Assembly: GCA_020634515.1 (NCBI GenBank)
Contig: JACKBL010000002.1
Location: 1-64,000 of the forward strand
Source of the DNA: Ardenticatenales bacterium
GTDB lineage: Bacteria > Chloroflexota > Anaerolineae > Promineifilales > Promineifilaceae
Reading direction: 5' to 3'
Length of the DNA: 64,000 nt
In this document: positions 41,851 through 50,895 of the stretch, piece by piece
Numbering within the stretch: the first letter of the stretch is position 1
How the letters are laid out: each line of letters begins with the position of its first letter
Translations under genes and position numbers: made by a program
The notes under the pieces: model-generated
Seen by the model: only the letters and a program-made list of their open reading frames with translations
Database searches by the model: none
What the model was told of the DNA's origin: nothing

Positions 41851-43962
41851 TCAATTATCCGTTACTTCCAGCCAGTAGGAAGCGGGCTGGTTGATGAAGG
41901 GAGTTTGGGGCATGATAACGAGGACGCCGCCGCGCCGGCCCAGGTCAAATGTGGCCTGACCCTGGTTGAAGGCGTTTAAGGGGAGGGAATAAACCTGGGT
42001 AGGATTGCCGTTGTCGATCAGTTGCACGGACCAGGTCTGCGGAAGCTGCACGCCGGTGCGGACAAAACCCGCCGCCTGCCATCCCCCATCATCCGTTTCC
42101 GCGTCGGCAACGTAGTTGAGTTCGGGAATAGCGATCTCATCCAGAGCGAAAGCGCCATTCGTGAGGGCGGAGTCGGTCAACAGCTCAAAACGCAGCCAGA
42201 TTTCTCGACCGACGTAGGCGTCGAGGGAAATGGATTCCGTTATCCAGCCGTCCGTGCTATCCCGTTCGTCGCGGCTGCGCCCGCCAAAAGCGGGTCCATA
42301 CTGTCCGGTTGTCGCATGGTCAGGGCGGAGCAGTTGCCAGGTGTCGCCTTCGTCGGTGGAGATGGTCACATAGGCGAAATCCCAGTCCGGTTCCAGGTTG
42401 TACCAGGCGGCGAACGTGAGCGTTGCCGTAGAAAGGCCGGTGAGGTCGAAGGCGCGCGTGAGTTGGGCGGAAAGGTTGTCTAGCGGCGGCGCCACCCACA
42501 TGCGGTTGCCGGCAAAAGCGGCGGAATCCACCAAAGATACCCATGTATCCCCTACAAACGTTACTGTGACCGGCCCGGACACATTTAACTCAACATAATC
42601 CACCCCATATTGCGGCAATTCGCCGACCGTGTCTAGCGGCAACCGCTTCACCCTTGTCGCCGCCCGTGGCTGCCCCAAGTCCAGCGCATTGTAGCCGTAC
42701 AGTGGCGAATCCGACTCGCCATCAAGCCAATTCGCCGCCGCCCAATCCGCCAGAAACTGCTCCAGGCTCAGGTCTGGTCGGTAAGCGTGCAGAACATTGC
42801 TCACCGCCTGCAAGCCGTTGGCTGGATCGCGAGACAGATCAACCACGGCATCACTCCCCAACTGCTCCCAGATGTACAAAGAGAGCAAATAGGCCGCGCC
42901 ATAATGGGCGTAAACGTCATCGCTATCGTCATAACTCCAACTGTTCAGTTGAATGTCTGGCTGCGAAAGCCAATCGAGATACGTATCCACGGAGTCAAGC
43001 CCATTGATGGTTTCCGCCAGCTGCGCCAGCCCTTCATCCAACCAGGTCGTCTCGTTGCCGTCCATATGCCATTGAATGAGATGTTCTAGCTCGTGTACGA
43101 GCGTGCCCATGTACGCCTCGTCGCCCACGTCCAGGAAAGCCATATTCATGTAGATGATTTCCTGCTCATTGGAGGCGCTGTTGATGCTCAACGGGTATTC
43201 GTCACCGCTGTCGAAGAAGCCAATTTCGTCGTCGGTGGAGAACTCGGACAAATGCAGCACACTGAGATGGGGATCATTGTCCATCCCCGGCTGCCAGTAA
43301 TCGCCGAACGTGGCTTGTAGGCGGGGCAGGTAATCATTTTCCAACTGCCGCGCGACTTTTGTCAGCGCCTGCTCATCCAATTCCAACCCGGACTCCACCC
43401 ACATATACACATGGTTGGTGACGACCACGAGCGTGGCATTGATCCGGCCCGTATCGGCGATAAAACGGCGGCTGTCGCCGGGCGCGTATTTGGTGAAGGG
43501 AACGGTGCGTGCGCCAACGTCCGTGGAGCCAAGCCGCCGCGCCGTCTCGTAATAATCGTTGACCGGGTAGTTGCTCTGGCGGAGTGCATTCAGGTCAGCA
43601 AAGACAAGGGGAGGCAGCTCATCCTGCCGGATTTGCGCGGGAACGTTCAAGGCAAAGGGGGCAGGGGTGGGGGGAGATGGAGAGGGAGAAGGGGAGGGGG
43701 CAGTGGGGGAAAGCGTAAGCGGCGGGTTGGGCGTGTGTGTTGGGGGGGCGGGCAACCTGGGGGTGGGCGTGATGGCGCTGATGGCCTGGGCCGTTTCCGT
43801 GGCGTGGACGATGGTTAGTGCGCGCTGCCCGATGAGCAGGGTTGCGCCGAGGAGTCCCGCGCCGCAAACGAGGCAAGCCATCATGATCAGGCAGCCTCCC
43901 AGAATGATAAAGGGGGCACGCGAACGAGAAGGGGGTGTTGGTATCGGGTTAGCGGAGTTCAT
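41851..43962 (-). CDS. Membrane-anchored HExxH metalloprotease-like protein
   Basis: 703 residues. An N-terminal helix (FIILGGCLIMMACLVCGAGLLGATLLI) anchors a Pro/Thr/Ser-rich stalk. The catalytic part has LVHELEHLIQWHMDGNETTWLDEGLAQ: HExxH, a third His and downstream Glu as in M30 (hyicolysin)/immune-inhibitor-A-like proteases. The C-terminal half has two beta-rich modules with LTFAAWYNLEPDWDFAYVTISTDEGDTWQ, the immune inhibitor A-type carbohydrate- or protein-binding fold. Its start overlaps the end of the paralogous gene by 14 bases, so they are expressed together at the cell surface. Confidence 0.85.
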   Translation of the reverse strand: MNSANPIPTPPSRSRAPFIILGGCLIMMACLVCGAGLLGATLLIGQRALTIVHATETAQAISAITPTPRLPAPPTHTPNPPLTLSPTAPSPSPSPSPPTPAPFALNVPAQIRQDELPPLVFADLNALRQSNYPVNDYYETARRLGSTDVGARTVPFTKYAPGDSRRFIADTGRINATLVVVTNHVYMWVESGLELDEQALTKVARQLENDYLPRLQATFGDYWQPGMDNDPHLSVLHLSEFSTDDEIGFFDSGDEYPLSINSASNEQEIIYMNMAFLDVGDEAYMGTLVHELEHLIQWHMDGNETTWLDEGLAQLAETINGLDSVDTYLDWLSQPDIQLNSWSYDDSDDVYAHYGAAYLLSLYIWEQLGSDAVVDLSRDPANGLQAVSNVLHAYRPDLSLEQFLADWAAANWLDGESDSPLYGYNALDLGQPRAATRVKRLPLDTVGELPQYGVDYVELNVSGPVTVTFVGDTWVSLVDSAAFAGNRMWVAPPLDNLSAQLTRAFDLTGLSTATLTFAAWYNLEPDWDFAYVTISTDEGDTWQLLRPDHATTGQYGPAFGGRSRDERDSTDGWITESISLDAYVGREIWLRFELLTDSALTNGAFALDEIAIPELNYVADAETDDGGWQAAGFVRTGVQLPQTWSVQLIDNGNPTQVYSLPLNAFNQGQATFDLGRRGGVLVIMPQTPFINQPASYWLEVTDN

Positions 43963-45862
43963 AGGCGTATGAAGACGGCATCGTGGTTACGGGTGTACTA
44001 CCGGAGACGACGAGGACGGCGTGATGGAATTGGGCATCCAGCGGCAGTGTCCAGGTTCCCTGCTGCCGGTCGTCCAGAGCGAGCGGCTGTACGCGCACTG
44101 CATCATCGCTGAGCAAAATGAGTTGCAGCAAGAATGATTGTGGCAGCACGTCGCTGTGACGCGCAAAACCGGCCGCCTGCCACCCGCCAGCATCGCTTTC
44201 GGCGTCATCGAAAAAGCCCAATTCGGAGATGCTGATGTCGTCCAGGGCCAGGCCGGCCAGATGCACGGCCTGGTCCGTCACGTATTCAAAACGGAGGAGG
44301 ATGGACTGCCCGACGTAGGGGGTGAGGTCGGCGGATTGCTCCACCCAGGTGGGGGTGCTGCCTGTGCCGCTGATGCCGGTGAGCGCGGGGCCATAGCTGT
44401 TGCCTTGTGGGTTGGCCTCGGTGGTGTAGATGGTGGAGAGGGGCTGCCACGTTTGCCCGTCGTCGCGGGAGACGACCACGTAAGCATAGTCCCACCCTGA
44501 TTCGATGTCGTACCAGCTCCAGAAGTTGAGGGTGGCCTGGGAAAGGCCGCTGAGGTCAAAGGCTTGGGTGAGGGTCATGTCTCCGTTGTCGGCGGGGTAG
44601 CTGGTCCAGTAGGCGCTGCCGCTGTGTGCGGGGACGTTGAGCAGGCGGACTTGCTGCGTGCCGGTAAAGACGAGGGTGACGGGTTGGTCGTTGGTGATGG
44701 CGATGTAGTCGGCGGCGTATTGGTGGACTGTGCCTTCGACATGGGTGGGGAAGTGTTGGTGGTTGCCGGCAAAATCCAGTCTGGGAACAGTTAGATTGTG
44801 GTAGGCGTAGCTGCCCGTGCCCCGGTTGATGCTTTGCAGGTAGGTGGCGATGGTCCAGTCGGCGAAGAGGGTGTTGAAGTCGGGGATGTGGGCGGCGGAG
44901 AGGATGGGGGAAATGCCGGCAATCCCATTCTCCTCATGCCCAATCCACGCCCGCAGCGCCTCATCCCCCAGACGGTCCAAAACATACGCCGCGAACAAAA
45001 ACGAAGCCCCATAATGCGCCGCGCTCATGTCGTCAAACTGACTAAAATCATTCAACTGCACATCCGTTTGTTCCGCATACGCCTGGTCATACCGCGTCTC
45101 ATTGTGTCCGTTCAAATACGCCGCCAACACCGCCAGCCCCTCCTCCACCCAGGCTGCTTCATTTTGGTCTTGATGCCAGTGAATCATGTGCGCCATCTCA
45201 TGCGCCACCACATCGTAGTACGCCGCGCTGCCAATGGGCGCGTTACGCAAATTGATATACAGCATCTCCATTTCATTGGAATACGGATTGACCGCGCGCA
45301 CAAACTCATCGGCGGCGGAAAAATACCCCACCACACCGCTGCCCAGGTCAGTGCTGTGCAAGATATTCACCCGATTGTCGCCGTCAATCCCTGGCTGCCA
45401 TTCCATCCCCAAAATCGCCCGGTCCGTGGGCAAAATCTCGGTCTCCAACGTCCGCACCGCCTCCTCCAGCGCCCGTTGGCGCACATCCTGCCCCACTTGC
45501 AGCCACATATTTAGTGCATCTGAACGGTAAATCAAGCGTGCCTCAATCTCTTCGCTTACCTCGTCATCATGGTTTTTGATCCAGAAAGTGAGCGTATCTC
45601 CCACCGCATAGGCCGGTGCGGTGGTGCGGGCCACGACGGGCAAATCACCCACCCCATGAAAGCGGCGCGTTAGATCCGACAGGTCGCGTGCCGGCACTTC
45701 CACACCGGTCAGAGCTGCCAAATTGGCATAGGCCGCGGCGGCGGGCGGCGTAGTGACGATCTCCGGCGTCACCGAAGGCGCGGCAGGAGCCTGGCGGAGC
45801 AGACCACACCCAACCAGGGCAACAGAAATGGCGGACAAAAGGGAGAGGAAGAACTTTCGCAT
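43949..45862 (-). CDS. HExxH metalloprotease-like lipoprotein, paralogue
   Basis: Start set at the ATG that gives a lipoprotein signal (MRKFFLSLLSAISVALVGC, Cys19). 637 residues. VAHEMAHMIHWHQDQNEAAWVEEGLAV carries the same HExxHxxxxH and Glu pattern as the downstream gene, and FWSWYDIESGWDYAYVVVSRDDGQTWQPL is the same C-terminal module. The two genes are a tandem duplication with one lipid-anchored and one helix-anchored product. Preceded by a two-hairpin leader element and a -10 box on the minus strand. Confidence 0.85.
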   Translation of the reverse strand: MRKFFLSLLSAISVALVGCGLLRQAPAAPSVTPEIVTTPPAAAAYANLAALTGVEVPARDLSDLTRRFHGVGDLPVVARTTAPAYAVGDTLTFWIKNHDDEVSEEIEARLIYRSDALNMWLQVGQDVRQRALEEAVRTLETEILPTDRAILGMEWQPGIDGDNRVNILHSTDLGSGVVGYFSAADEFVRAVNPYSNEMEMLYINLRNAPIGSAAYYDVVAHEMAHMIHWHQDQNEAAWVEEGLAVLAAYLNGHNETRYDQAYAEQTDVQLNDFSQFDDMSAAHYGASFLFAAYVLDRLGDEALRAWIGHEENGIAGISPILSAAHIPDFNTLFADWTIATYLQSINRGTGSYAYHNLTVPRLDFAGNHQHFPTHVEGTVHQYAADYIAITNDQPVTLVFTGTQQVRLLNVPAHSGSAYWTSYPADNGDMTLTQAFDLSGLSQATLNFWSWYDIESGWDYAYVVVSRDDGQTWQPLSTIYTTEANPQGNSYGPALTGISGTGSTPTWVEQSADLTPYVGQSILLRFEYVTDQAVHLAGLALDDISISELGFFDDAESDAGGWQAAGFARHSDVLPQSFLLQLILLSDDAVRVQPLALDDRQQGTWTLPLDAQFHHAVLVVSGSTPVTTMPSSYAYELR

Positions 45863-45896
45863 GGATGGATTCGACGTTGGCGCGGACAAGAGAAGG

Positions 45897-45985
45897 ACGG
45901 ACGATGACATAAAGTACGGAATTGCATCGTCCGTTTGCAGGAACGGTAAGGAAACAACTTCGTTGTCTTACTTAATTTCCGTTCC
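45897..45985 (-). promoter_or_regulatory. Two-hairpin leader element, copy 3
   Basis: On the minus strand: GGAACGGAAA with TTACCGTTCC, inner ACAAC/GTTGT, then ACGGACGATG with CATCGTCCGT. Relative to copy 2 the third pair of hairpin 2 changes from T-A to G-C on both sides. It ends 35 bases before the lipoprotein protease start codon. A -10-like TATAAT lies at 46016-46011. Confidence 0.7.
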
Positions 45986-46010
45986 TAAGTCACTACGGTC
46001 TGTCAACCGG

Positions 46011-46038
46011 ATTATACGGGCGCAAAATGGCAGCGCAA
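46011..46038 (-). promoter_or_regulatory. Possible promoter of the metalloprotease operon
   Basis: On the minus strand TTGCGC (46038-46033), 16-base spacer, TATAAT (46016-46011), directly upstream of leader copy 3. Confidence 0.45.
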
Positions 46039-46387
46039 CAGAACCCGCGGCGCGGGGTTATGATAATCAGTAATTGTTTAGAAACCGCCACGCCGCCGCG
46101 AAACCGACACGGTTTGCGGTTGCTCGCGGTAGGCGGTCCGCCGTGCAGGCCAACAAACAATCCCCTCATTCTCGCAGATCTTCCGGGAATCGACGTTGGC
46201 GGTTTGAGTGCGATCTGCCCCATTCCCCCTTCTCCCATGGAGAAACAGGGATCATTCCAGAGAGAGGCAGGGAAGCAATCACCCGATCATTCTCTCAAAG
46301 TGCAAACGCACGCAGAAACAGCATTTTCGTCATGCGGCGCAGATGGAAAACTGCATCGCGTCTGTTCATACAGCCTGGTGGTGAGAA
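46039..46387. other. Spacer between metalloprotease operon and the KASIII-like gene
   Basis: No gene or recognisable repeat is seen in this 350-bp stretch. The overlapping long frames have no family features. Confidence 0.5.
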
Positions 46388-47548
46388 ATGAGATACGCGC
46401 ACATAGTCGGCTGGGGCAGTTACTGGCCGGAAAACATCCTCACGAACACGGAAATCGCCCGCAAAGTGGACACCTCAGACGAGTGGATTTTCACACGCAC
46501 GGGCATCAAAGAGCGGCGCATCGCCAACGCACGCGAGACGACGCCACACATGGCTTTCCGCGCCGCGGTACGCGCGCTGGAATCCGCCAATATCTCCCCA
46601 TTGCAAGTTGATCTGGTCATTGTCGCCACCTCCACGCCCGAATATGTGTTTCCGGCTACGGCTTGCCAGGTGCAGGACATGCTGGGGGCGTCGCGGGCGG
46701 GCGCTTTCGACATCAGCGTCGCCTGTTCCGGCTTTGTTTATGGCCTGAGCATGGCGTCCAGCGCCATTGCCTGCGGTTCGATCAACACAGCAGTGGTGAT
46801 TGGCGCGGAGGCGTTGTCGCGCATTGTGGATTGGACAGACCGGGGGACGTGCATTTTGTTTGGCGATGGCGCGGGCGCGGTGGTGCTGAAGGGGTCAAAT
46901 GTACCGGGCGGCATCCTCTCCACAACCTTGCGCTCAGATGGATCAGGCGGGCAATCCTTGTATATGACGTCCGTGGGCGCGCGCCCCATGCCCATGTTGG
47001 GTGTCGGTTTCTCGCCAAACGGCCACCAAATGGACTTTATCAGGATGAATGGGCGGGAGGTGTTCCGTTTTGCCACCCGCGTTATGGCGGAATCAGTGGA
47101 GGAGGTCCTGGAAAAAGCGAATCTGACACTGGCGGATGTCTCTCTGATTGTGCCGCACCAGGCGAACGTGCGCATCATCGAGGCGGCGGCGAAACGTTTG
47201 AAGGTGTCGCCCGATCTCTTTTTCTTGAATGTGGACCGGGCGGGCAATACGTCGGCAGCCTCTATCCCGCTGGCGTTGTGCGATGCGATAGAAGCCGGAC
47301 GGTTGAAACCGGATGACAATGTTGTTTTTGTGGGATTTGGCGGGGGATTGAGCTGGGGCGCGGCGTTGATCAAGTGGGACGTGACGCCGCCAGAACCACG
47401 GGAGGAACGTTGGTGGCGACGGTCGCCGTGGTATTTGTGGGCGCGCGGGCGCTCGATGCTGCGCCGGCTGGCGCGCAAATGGCTGGCAAAAGTGGCCGGA
47501 TCGCCCACGCCGGAAGCGCGTTTGAAGGATGCGGACAAGGGGAAATGA
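46388..47548 (+). CDS. 3-oxoacyl-ACP synthase III-like protein
   Basis: Condensing enzyme of the FabH type. Active-site triad visible: Cys113 in SVACSGF, His257 in VPHQAN and Asn287 in GNTSAASIP, with the closing GFGGGLSWGAALIKW. The first 330 residues match FabH; about 55 extra residues, rich in Arg and Trp (EERWWRRSPWYLWARGRSMLRRLARKWL), follow, and may bind membranes or be a species-specific tail. It may start fatty-acid synthesis or a related condensation; no other fab genes are adjacent. Confidence 0.9.
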   Translation: MRYAHIVGWGSYWPENILTNTEIARKVDTSDEWIFTRTGIKERRIANARETTPHMAFRAAVRALESANISPLQVDLVIVATSTPEYVFPATACQVQDMLGASRAGAFDISVACSGFVYGLSMASSAIACGSINTAVVIGAEALSRIVDWTDRGTCILFGDGAGAVVLKGSNVPGGILSTTLRSDGSGGQSLYMTSVGARPMPMLGVGFSPNGHQMDFIRMNGREVFRFATRVMAESVEEVLEKANLTLADVSLIVPHQANVRIIEAAAKRLKVSPDLFFLNVDRAGNTSAASIPLALCDAIEAGRLKPDDNVVFVGFGGGLSWGAALIKWDVTPPEPREERWWRRSPWYLWARGRSMLRRLARKWLAKVAGSPTPEARLKDADKGK

Positions 47549-47580
47549 GGGGTTTCAGTTCAGATGGGTTCAGATTCACT

Positions 47581-47640
47581 GAAAAAACCGGGTTTTTTGA
47601 TTGTCTGTTCATGGTAAAAACCCGGTTTTGGCCTTTTTTC
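47581..47640. terminator. Bidirectional terminator-like hairpin
   Basis: AAAAAACCGGGTTTTTT (47580s) and AAAAACCCGGTTTT (47610s) are each self-complementary and also pair with each other, followed by CCTTTTTT. It lies between convergent genes. Confidence 0.65.
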
Positions 47641-47649
47641 AAGTGGTTT

Positions 47650-48324
47650 TTAGGGGGTGATTGGCGGTTTGAGGGCGAGGGCGAGGTGGCGCAGGAACTG
47701 GGCTTCGTCCAACACGCCTTCGATATGCACTTTGTCGTTGATGATGGTGTGCGGCAGGTAGTGGACGTTGAAGCGTTGTAGGGCCACGGGGAAGCTGTCG
47801 GACATGATGGCGAAGGCGCGAATGAGCGGGCTGCACACGGCGAGGGCAAAGCACATGGTGGCCATTTGCGGACCGGCTTCGTCTTCGTTGTCGGTGATAA
47901 TCTCGATTTCTGCTGCTGCCGGCATACGGCTGATCTGAATGCGCGTTTTCGGCTCTACTTGCTGCCCGCGAAAGGTGACAGCCTGGATTGCGCCCAACAG
48001 TGTCGTCATCTGATAGCCTGCCGGCAATCCAATAATCCGCACGCCATAATCTATCTCCTCTTCCCCTTCGACGCCCATCACGCCCAGGACCGGATAAAAG
48101 GCGTAATTCTCGCGGCGGGGGCGCAGGTCAAACGACACGTTGGCGAAACGTTCGCTCAACGCTTGTCCCAGGCGGATCGCTTCTCGCTCCTGCCAGCGGC
48201 CTTCCTCATACGCCCACACGACCAGGCGCACGGGGCGGGGGATGTTTTCCAGAAACGGGGCCACGTCGGCCCATTCATCGGTGGGGGTCGGTTCTTCGGT
48301 CATAGGTCTGGGAGTATGGGTCAA
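47650..48324 (-). CDS. Thioredoxin-fold protein without redox cysteines
   Basis: 224 residues made of two thioredoxin-like halves, as in AhpF N-terminal or archaeal-type disulfide reductases. The second half has ALAVCSPLIRAFAIMSDSFPVALQRFNVHYLPHTIINDKVHIEGVLDEAQFLRHL, where CSPLIR takes the place of CPxC, leaving one cysteine; the cis-Pro segment is VHYLPHTIIND. It is therefore unlikely to be a classical oxidoreductase. Starts in an ATGA overlap with the solute-binding gene upstream. Confidence 0.7.
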   Translation of the reverse strand: MTHTPRPMTEEPTPTDEWADVAPFLENIPRPVRLVVWAYEEGRWQEREAIRLGQALSERFANVSFDLRPRRENYAFYPVLGVMGVEGEEEIDYGVRIIGLPAGYQMTTLLGAIQAVTFRGQQVEPKTRIQISRMPAAAEIEIITDNEDEAGPQMATMCFALAVCSPLIRAFAIMSDSFPVALQRFNVHYLPHTIINDKVHIEGVLDEAQFLRHLALALKPPITP

Positions 48325-50285
48325 TTCCCGTCCAGGTCAATCGCATACAGGTTCCACAATTCGGACTGCTGCGTGGTGTCCAGGACCAGATTTTGCACGG
48401 TGGGGCGGGCGATGGTGACTTTGACGCGGGTGAGGATGGGAATTGCCGGCACATTCCCGGCAAAAATCCGCAGCGCCTCCTGATGTTGAGCGACATATTC
48501 CGGCGTCCCCGGCCACGCGGCGGCGGCCGCCGCGCACGCCGCGTCAAACGCGGTATCGCTCCAACCGGTCACGTTCAGGCCGGCCCAGCCGGCGGCAAAC
48601 GTCGCCGGCGGTCCGGGAACCGCCCCGCTCAGATAAAGGTTGCAGGGGGGGCGCACCGGCGTGAGCCAGCTAAACAGGGCCAGGTCAAATTGCCGCCCAA
48701 ACACGGGACCAACGGGGCCATCGGCGAAGAATTCGCCCGCCGGAACCGTCTTCAATAACACGTCGATGCCACAAGCGCGCATCTGTTCCTGGAACAACCC
48801 CCCGATTTGCGGTCGCAGTTCGCCGCCGGCGGTGGTCAGCAACGTTATCTGGAAAGGCTCGCCGGTTTGCGGGTCTTCGCGCACGCCGTCCCCGTCGCCG
48901 TCCAGGTAGCCAACTTCGTCCAGCAGGGCGTTGCCGGCATTTACGTCAAACGGCCAGACAGCCAAGTCAGCCGGATAAAGGGGATGCCGCGCGGACACAT
49001 AAGCGTTCATCACCTCCCCTTTGCCGTACTGCGTTTCGTCAATAATCTGCTGACGGTTGGTACATTGCGTCATGGCCTGACGCACGCGGACATCGCTGAA
49101 CCAATCGGGGCGTTTGTTGGCGTAGGTTGACGCGGACACCACGCCAAAATCAATATGCTCAAAAACCGGTCCCTCGGCAAAATAGGCCCGCAGCAAACCC
49201 TGCGCCTCGCTCTGCAAAAACAACGGCGTGTCCGCGAAATTCAGGCTCTCCTGCGTCGCCACGTCACACGTCCCCGCCAACACCCGCGCCAGCGCGTCCT
49301 CCGCGTTGGGCGTAAAGAGGAACGTCAGGCCATCCAGGCGGGGCAACCCTTCGTCGGCGCGGTAGTAATTCGGATTCCGGACCAGCGTCATGTGGTCGCC
49401 GGGCAGCCATTCCGTGAGCATAAAGGGGCCATTCGCCAGCGGCAGGCGGGCCGCGGCCTCACTCTCCGCCACCTGCGCGAAGGGGATGTCCCCCAACTGG
49501 TGGCGCGGCAGCGGCGGAACCAGGCGCGCCAGGAAATCGGCGTCCGCGCCGCCGGGGAGGGAGGTGTAGCGGATGGTGTGCGCGTCCAACGCTTCGTAGG
49601 CGGCAATGCGTGCCTCCGCCGCGTTCAGGTCCACGTTGGGGCCATACTTGAGTTCAAAGCTGAAGCGGACGTCATCGGCGGTGACGGGCACGCCATCCGA
49701 CCAGATGAGGGGGCGCAGGGTGAAGTCTACGACGAGTTGGGACATGGTGAGGGGCGTGCCGGCATAGGTGACCACACCGCCATCCCCATCATTCACCGTC
49801 ACCCCCGCCCCCAGCCGCACGACAAAACCGTGGACATCCACCACCATATCCCCCGCGTCCACGGCCACCGCCTGCAGACGTGCATCCCCATCTTCCAGGC
49901 TGGGCAGCTTCGCCAACCCCACCGCCTGATAGCCGAAGTCCAGGTTGGTGTAGAGGTTCTCATAAATTGCCTGCCAGACGTGGGTCGCGCTCAGGGAAAA
50001 ACCGGCGTGCGGGTAAAGCGAAACCGGTTCCTGCCCCAGGCAAATTGTCAGCGTCCGGGGACCGGTTGGTTGGGCCGCGGCGGCATCTGTGGATGGGGCG
50101 ACGGGTGTGGTTGTGGCGATGGTCGTGACTTCCAATGGCGGGCCAGGTGTGGCCGTGACGGGAACGTTCTCTACGACCAGGCGGGTGATTTCGATGGGTG
50201 TGGGAGGGGGATTATGCCGGCATCCAACCAACACCCCCGCCAACACCACCAACACCCAAATCAAAAATCTGGAATACCACTGCAT
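48321..50285 (-). CDS. Peptide-type solute-binding lipoprotein (SBP_bac_5)
   Basis: 654 residues. Lipobox AGVLVGC gives lipid-anchored Cys22, followed by a Thr/Pro-rich linker. The family 5 body has EPVSLYPH, LIWSDGVPVTADDVRFSFEL, LANGPFMLTEWLPGDHMTLVRNPNYY and VRQAMTQCTNRQQII. Such proteins collect oligopeptides or nickel for ABC importers; no permease genes lie nearby. The extra loops (DLNAAEARIAAYEAL and the N-terminal Thr tract) make it longer than the usual 530-560 residues. Confidence 0.93.
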   Translation of the reverse strand: MQWYSRFLIWVLVVLAGVLVGCRHNPPPTPIEITRLVVENVPVTATPGPPLEVTTIATTTPVAPSTDAAAAQPTGPRTLTICLGQEPVSLYPHAGFSLSATHVWQAIYENLYTNLDFGYQAVGLAKLPSLEDGDARLQAVAVDAGDMVVDVHGFVVRLGAGVTVNDGDGGVVTYAGTPLTMSQLVVDFTLRPLIWSDGVPVTADDVRFSFELKYGPNVDLNAAEARIAAYEALDAHTIRYTSLPGGADADFLARLVPPLPRHQLGDIPFAQVAESEAAARLPLANGPFMLTEWLPGDHMTLVRNPNYYRADEGLPRLDGLTFLFTPNAEDALARVLAGTCDVATQESLNFADTPLFLQSEAQGLLRAYFAEGPVFEHIDFGVVSASTYANKRPDWFSDVRVRQAMTQCTNRQQIIDETQYGKGEVMNAYVSARHPLYPADLAVWPFDVNAGNALLDEVGYLDGDGDGVREDPQTGEPFQITLLTTAGGELRPQIGGLFQEQMRACGIDVLLKTVPAGEFFADGPVGPVFGRQFDLALFSWLTPVRPPCNLYLSGAVPGPPATFAAGWAGLNVTGWSDTAFDAACAAAAAAWPGTPEYVAQHQEALRIFAGNVPAIPILTRVKVTIARPTVQNLVLDTTQQSELWNLYAIDLDGN

Positions 50286-50357
50286 AAATCGCTCGCTTAC
50301 TTCATTCAGGATGGGCGGGAGTAACTGGCCAGCCTTGGGGGATATAGTCCCAAATAT

Positions 50358-50448
50358 CTTCCCGGAAGCTCGATTTCAAGCCGAAAATGCCGCATTATTC
50401 AGCTCGCTTCGCATCAAAACAGCTTCCGGGAAGGTGGTCGTGAATAGG
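50358..50448. repeat. Family A palindromic repeat
   Basis: TCTTCCCGGAAGCTCGAT to CAGCTTCCGGGAAGGTGGTC, 91 bp, directly upstream of the solute-binding gene. Confidence 0.85.
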
Positions 50449-50568
50449 TACGGGCGGGAATTATAAAGCAATCGCCCATCGCGGCCAAAACGCACCCGAA
50501 TAAGGAGTGACAGGCCCTCCCCGAATCCCAAAGAGCCAAAAATCGGCCTCACTCAGTCTACCCATGGG

Positions 50569-50840
50569 GGTGCGCGGAACTTTTGTTGATAACCCATAAG
50601 CCCATTGCCTCTCACAGAAATATGGGGAACACAAGTTGTTTCCGCCCGAGTCGAGGGCGTCGCCGCGGCGCTGCGCGCCTGGCGACGCCAGGGAAAGTGG
50701 GGTTTTTCAGTTTTTGGGGTCAAAAAGACCCCGAAAACTGAAAAACCCCGAAAATTTCCCCGTGCGGGGCGCGAAGCGCCCTGGCGCGGAACAGTATGCG
50801 CCCGACAAAATGACGGTGTCAACAAGAACCCCGCGCACTC
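50569..50840 (-). repeat. MITE-like element, copy 2, with internal expansion
   Basis: GGTGCGCGGAACTTTTGTTG at one end and ACCCCGCGCAC at the other. The outer parts match 29847-30011 in reverse. About 110 extra bases are inserted in the middle, including GGGGTTTTTCAG/CTGAAAAACCCC, a strong nested hairpin. No coding capacity. Confidence 0.8.
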
Positions 50841-50879
50841 GACCAACGGAAGTTACTCGCTTGTCATCGCCATTTGTTG

Positions 50880-50885
50880 TATAAT
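50880..50885 (+). promoter_or_regulatory. -10 box of the tmRNA gene
   Basis: TATAAT ends ten bases before the tmRNA 5' end. A TTGTCA at 50861 is too close for a standard -35; the true -35 is unclear. Confidence 0.6.
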
Positions 50886-50895
50886 TTTGATGTCT

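Noticed and set aside
46027..46611. Plus-strand frame running into the KASIII-like gene
   Set aside because: It overlaps the start of a well-supported gene in another frame and has no recognisable features.
47650..48324. Active disulfide oxidoreductase
   Set aside because: The CxxC site is replaced by CSPLIR with one cysteine, so the label would overstate the evidence.
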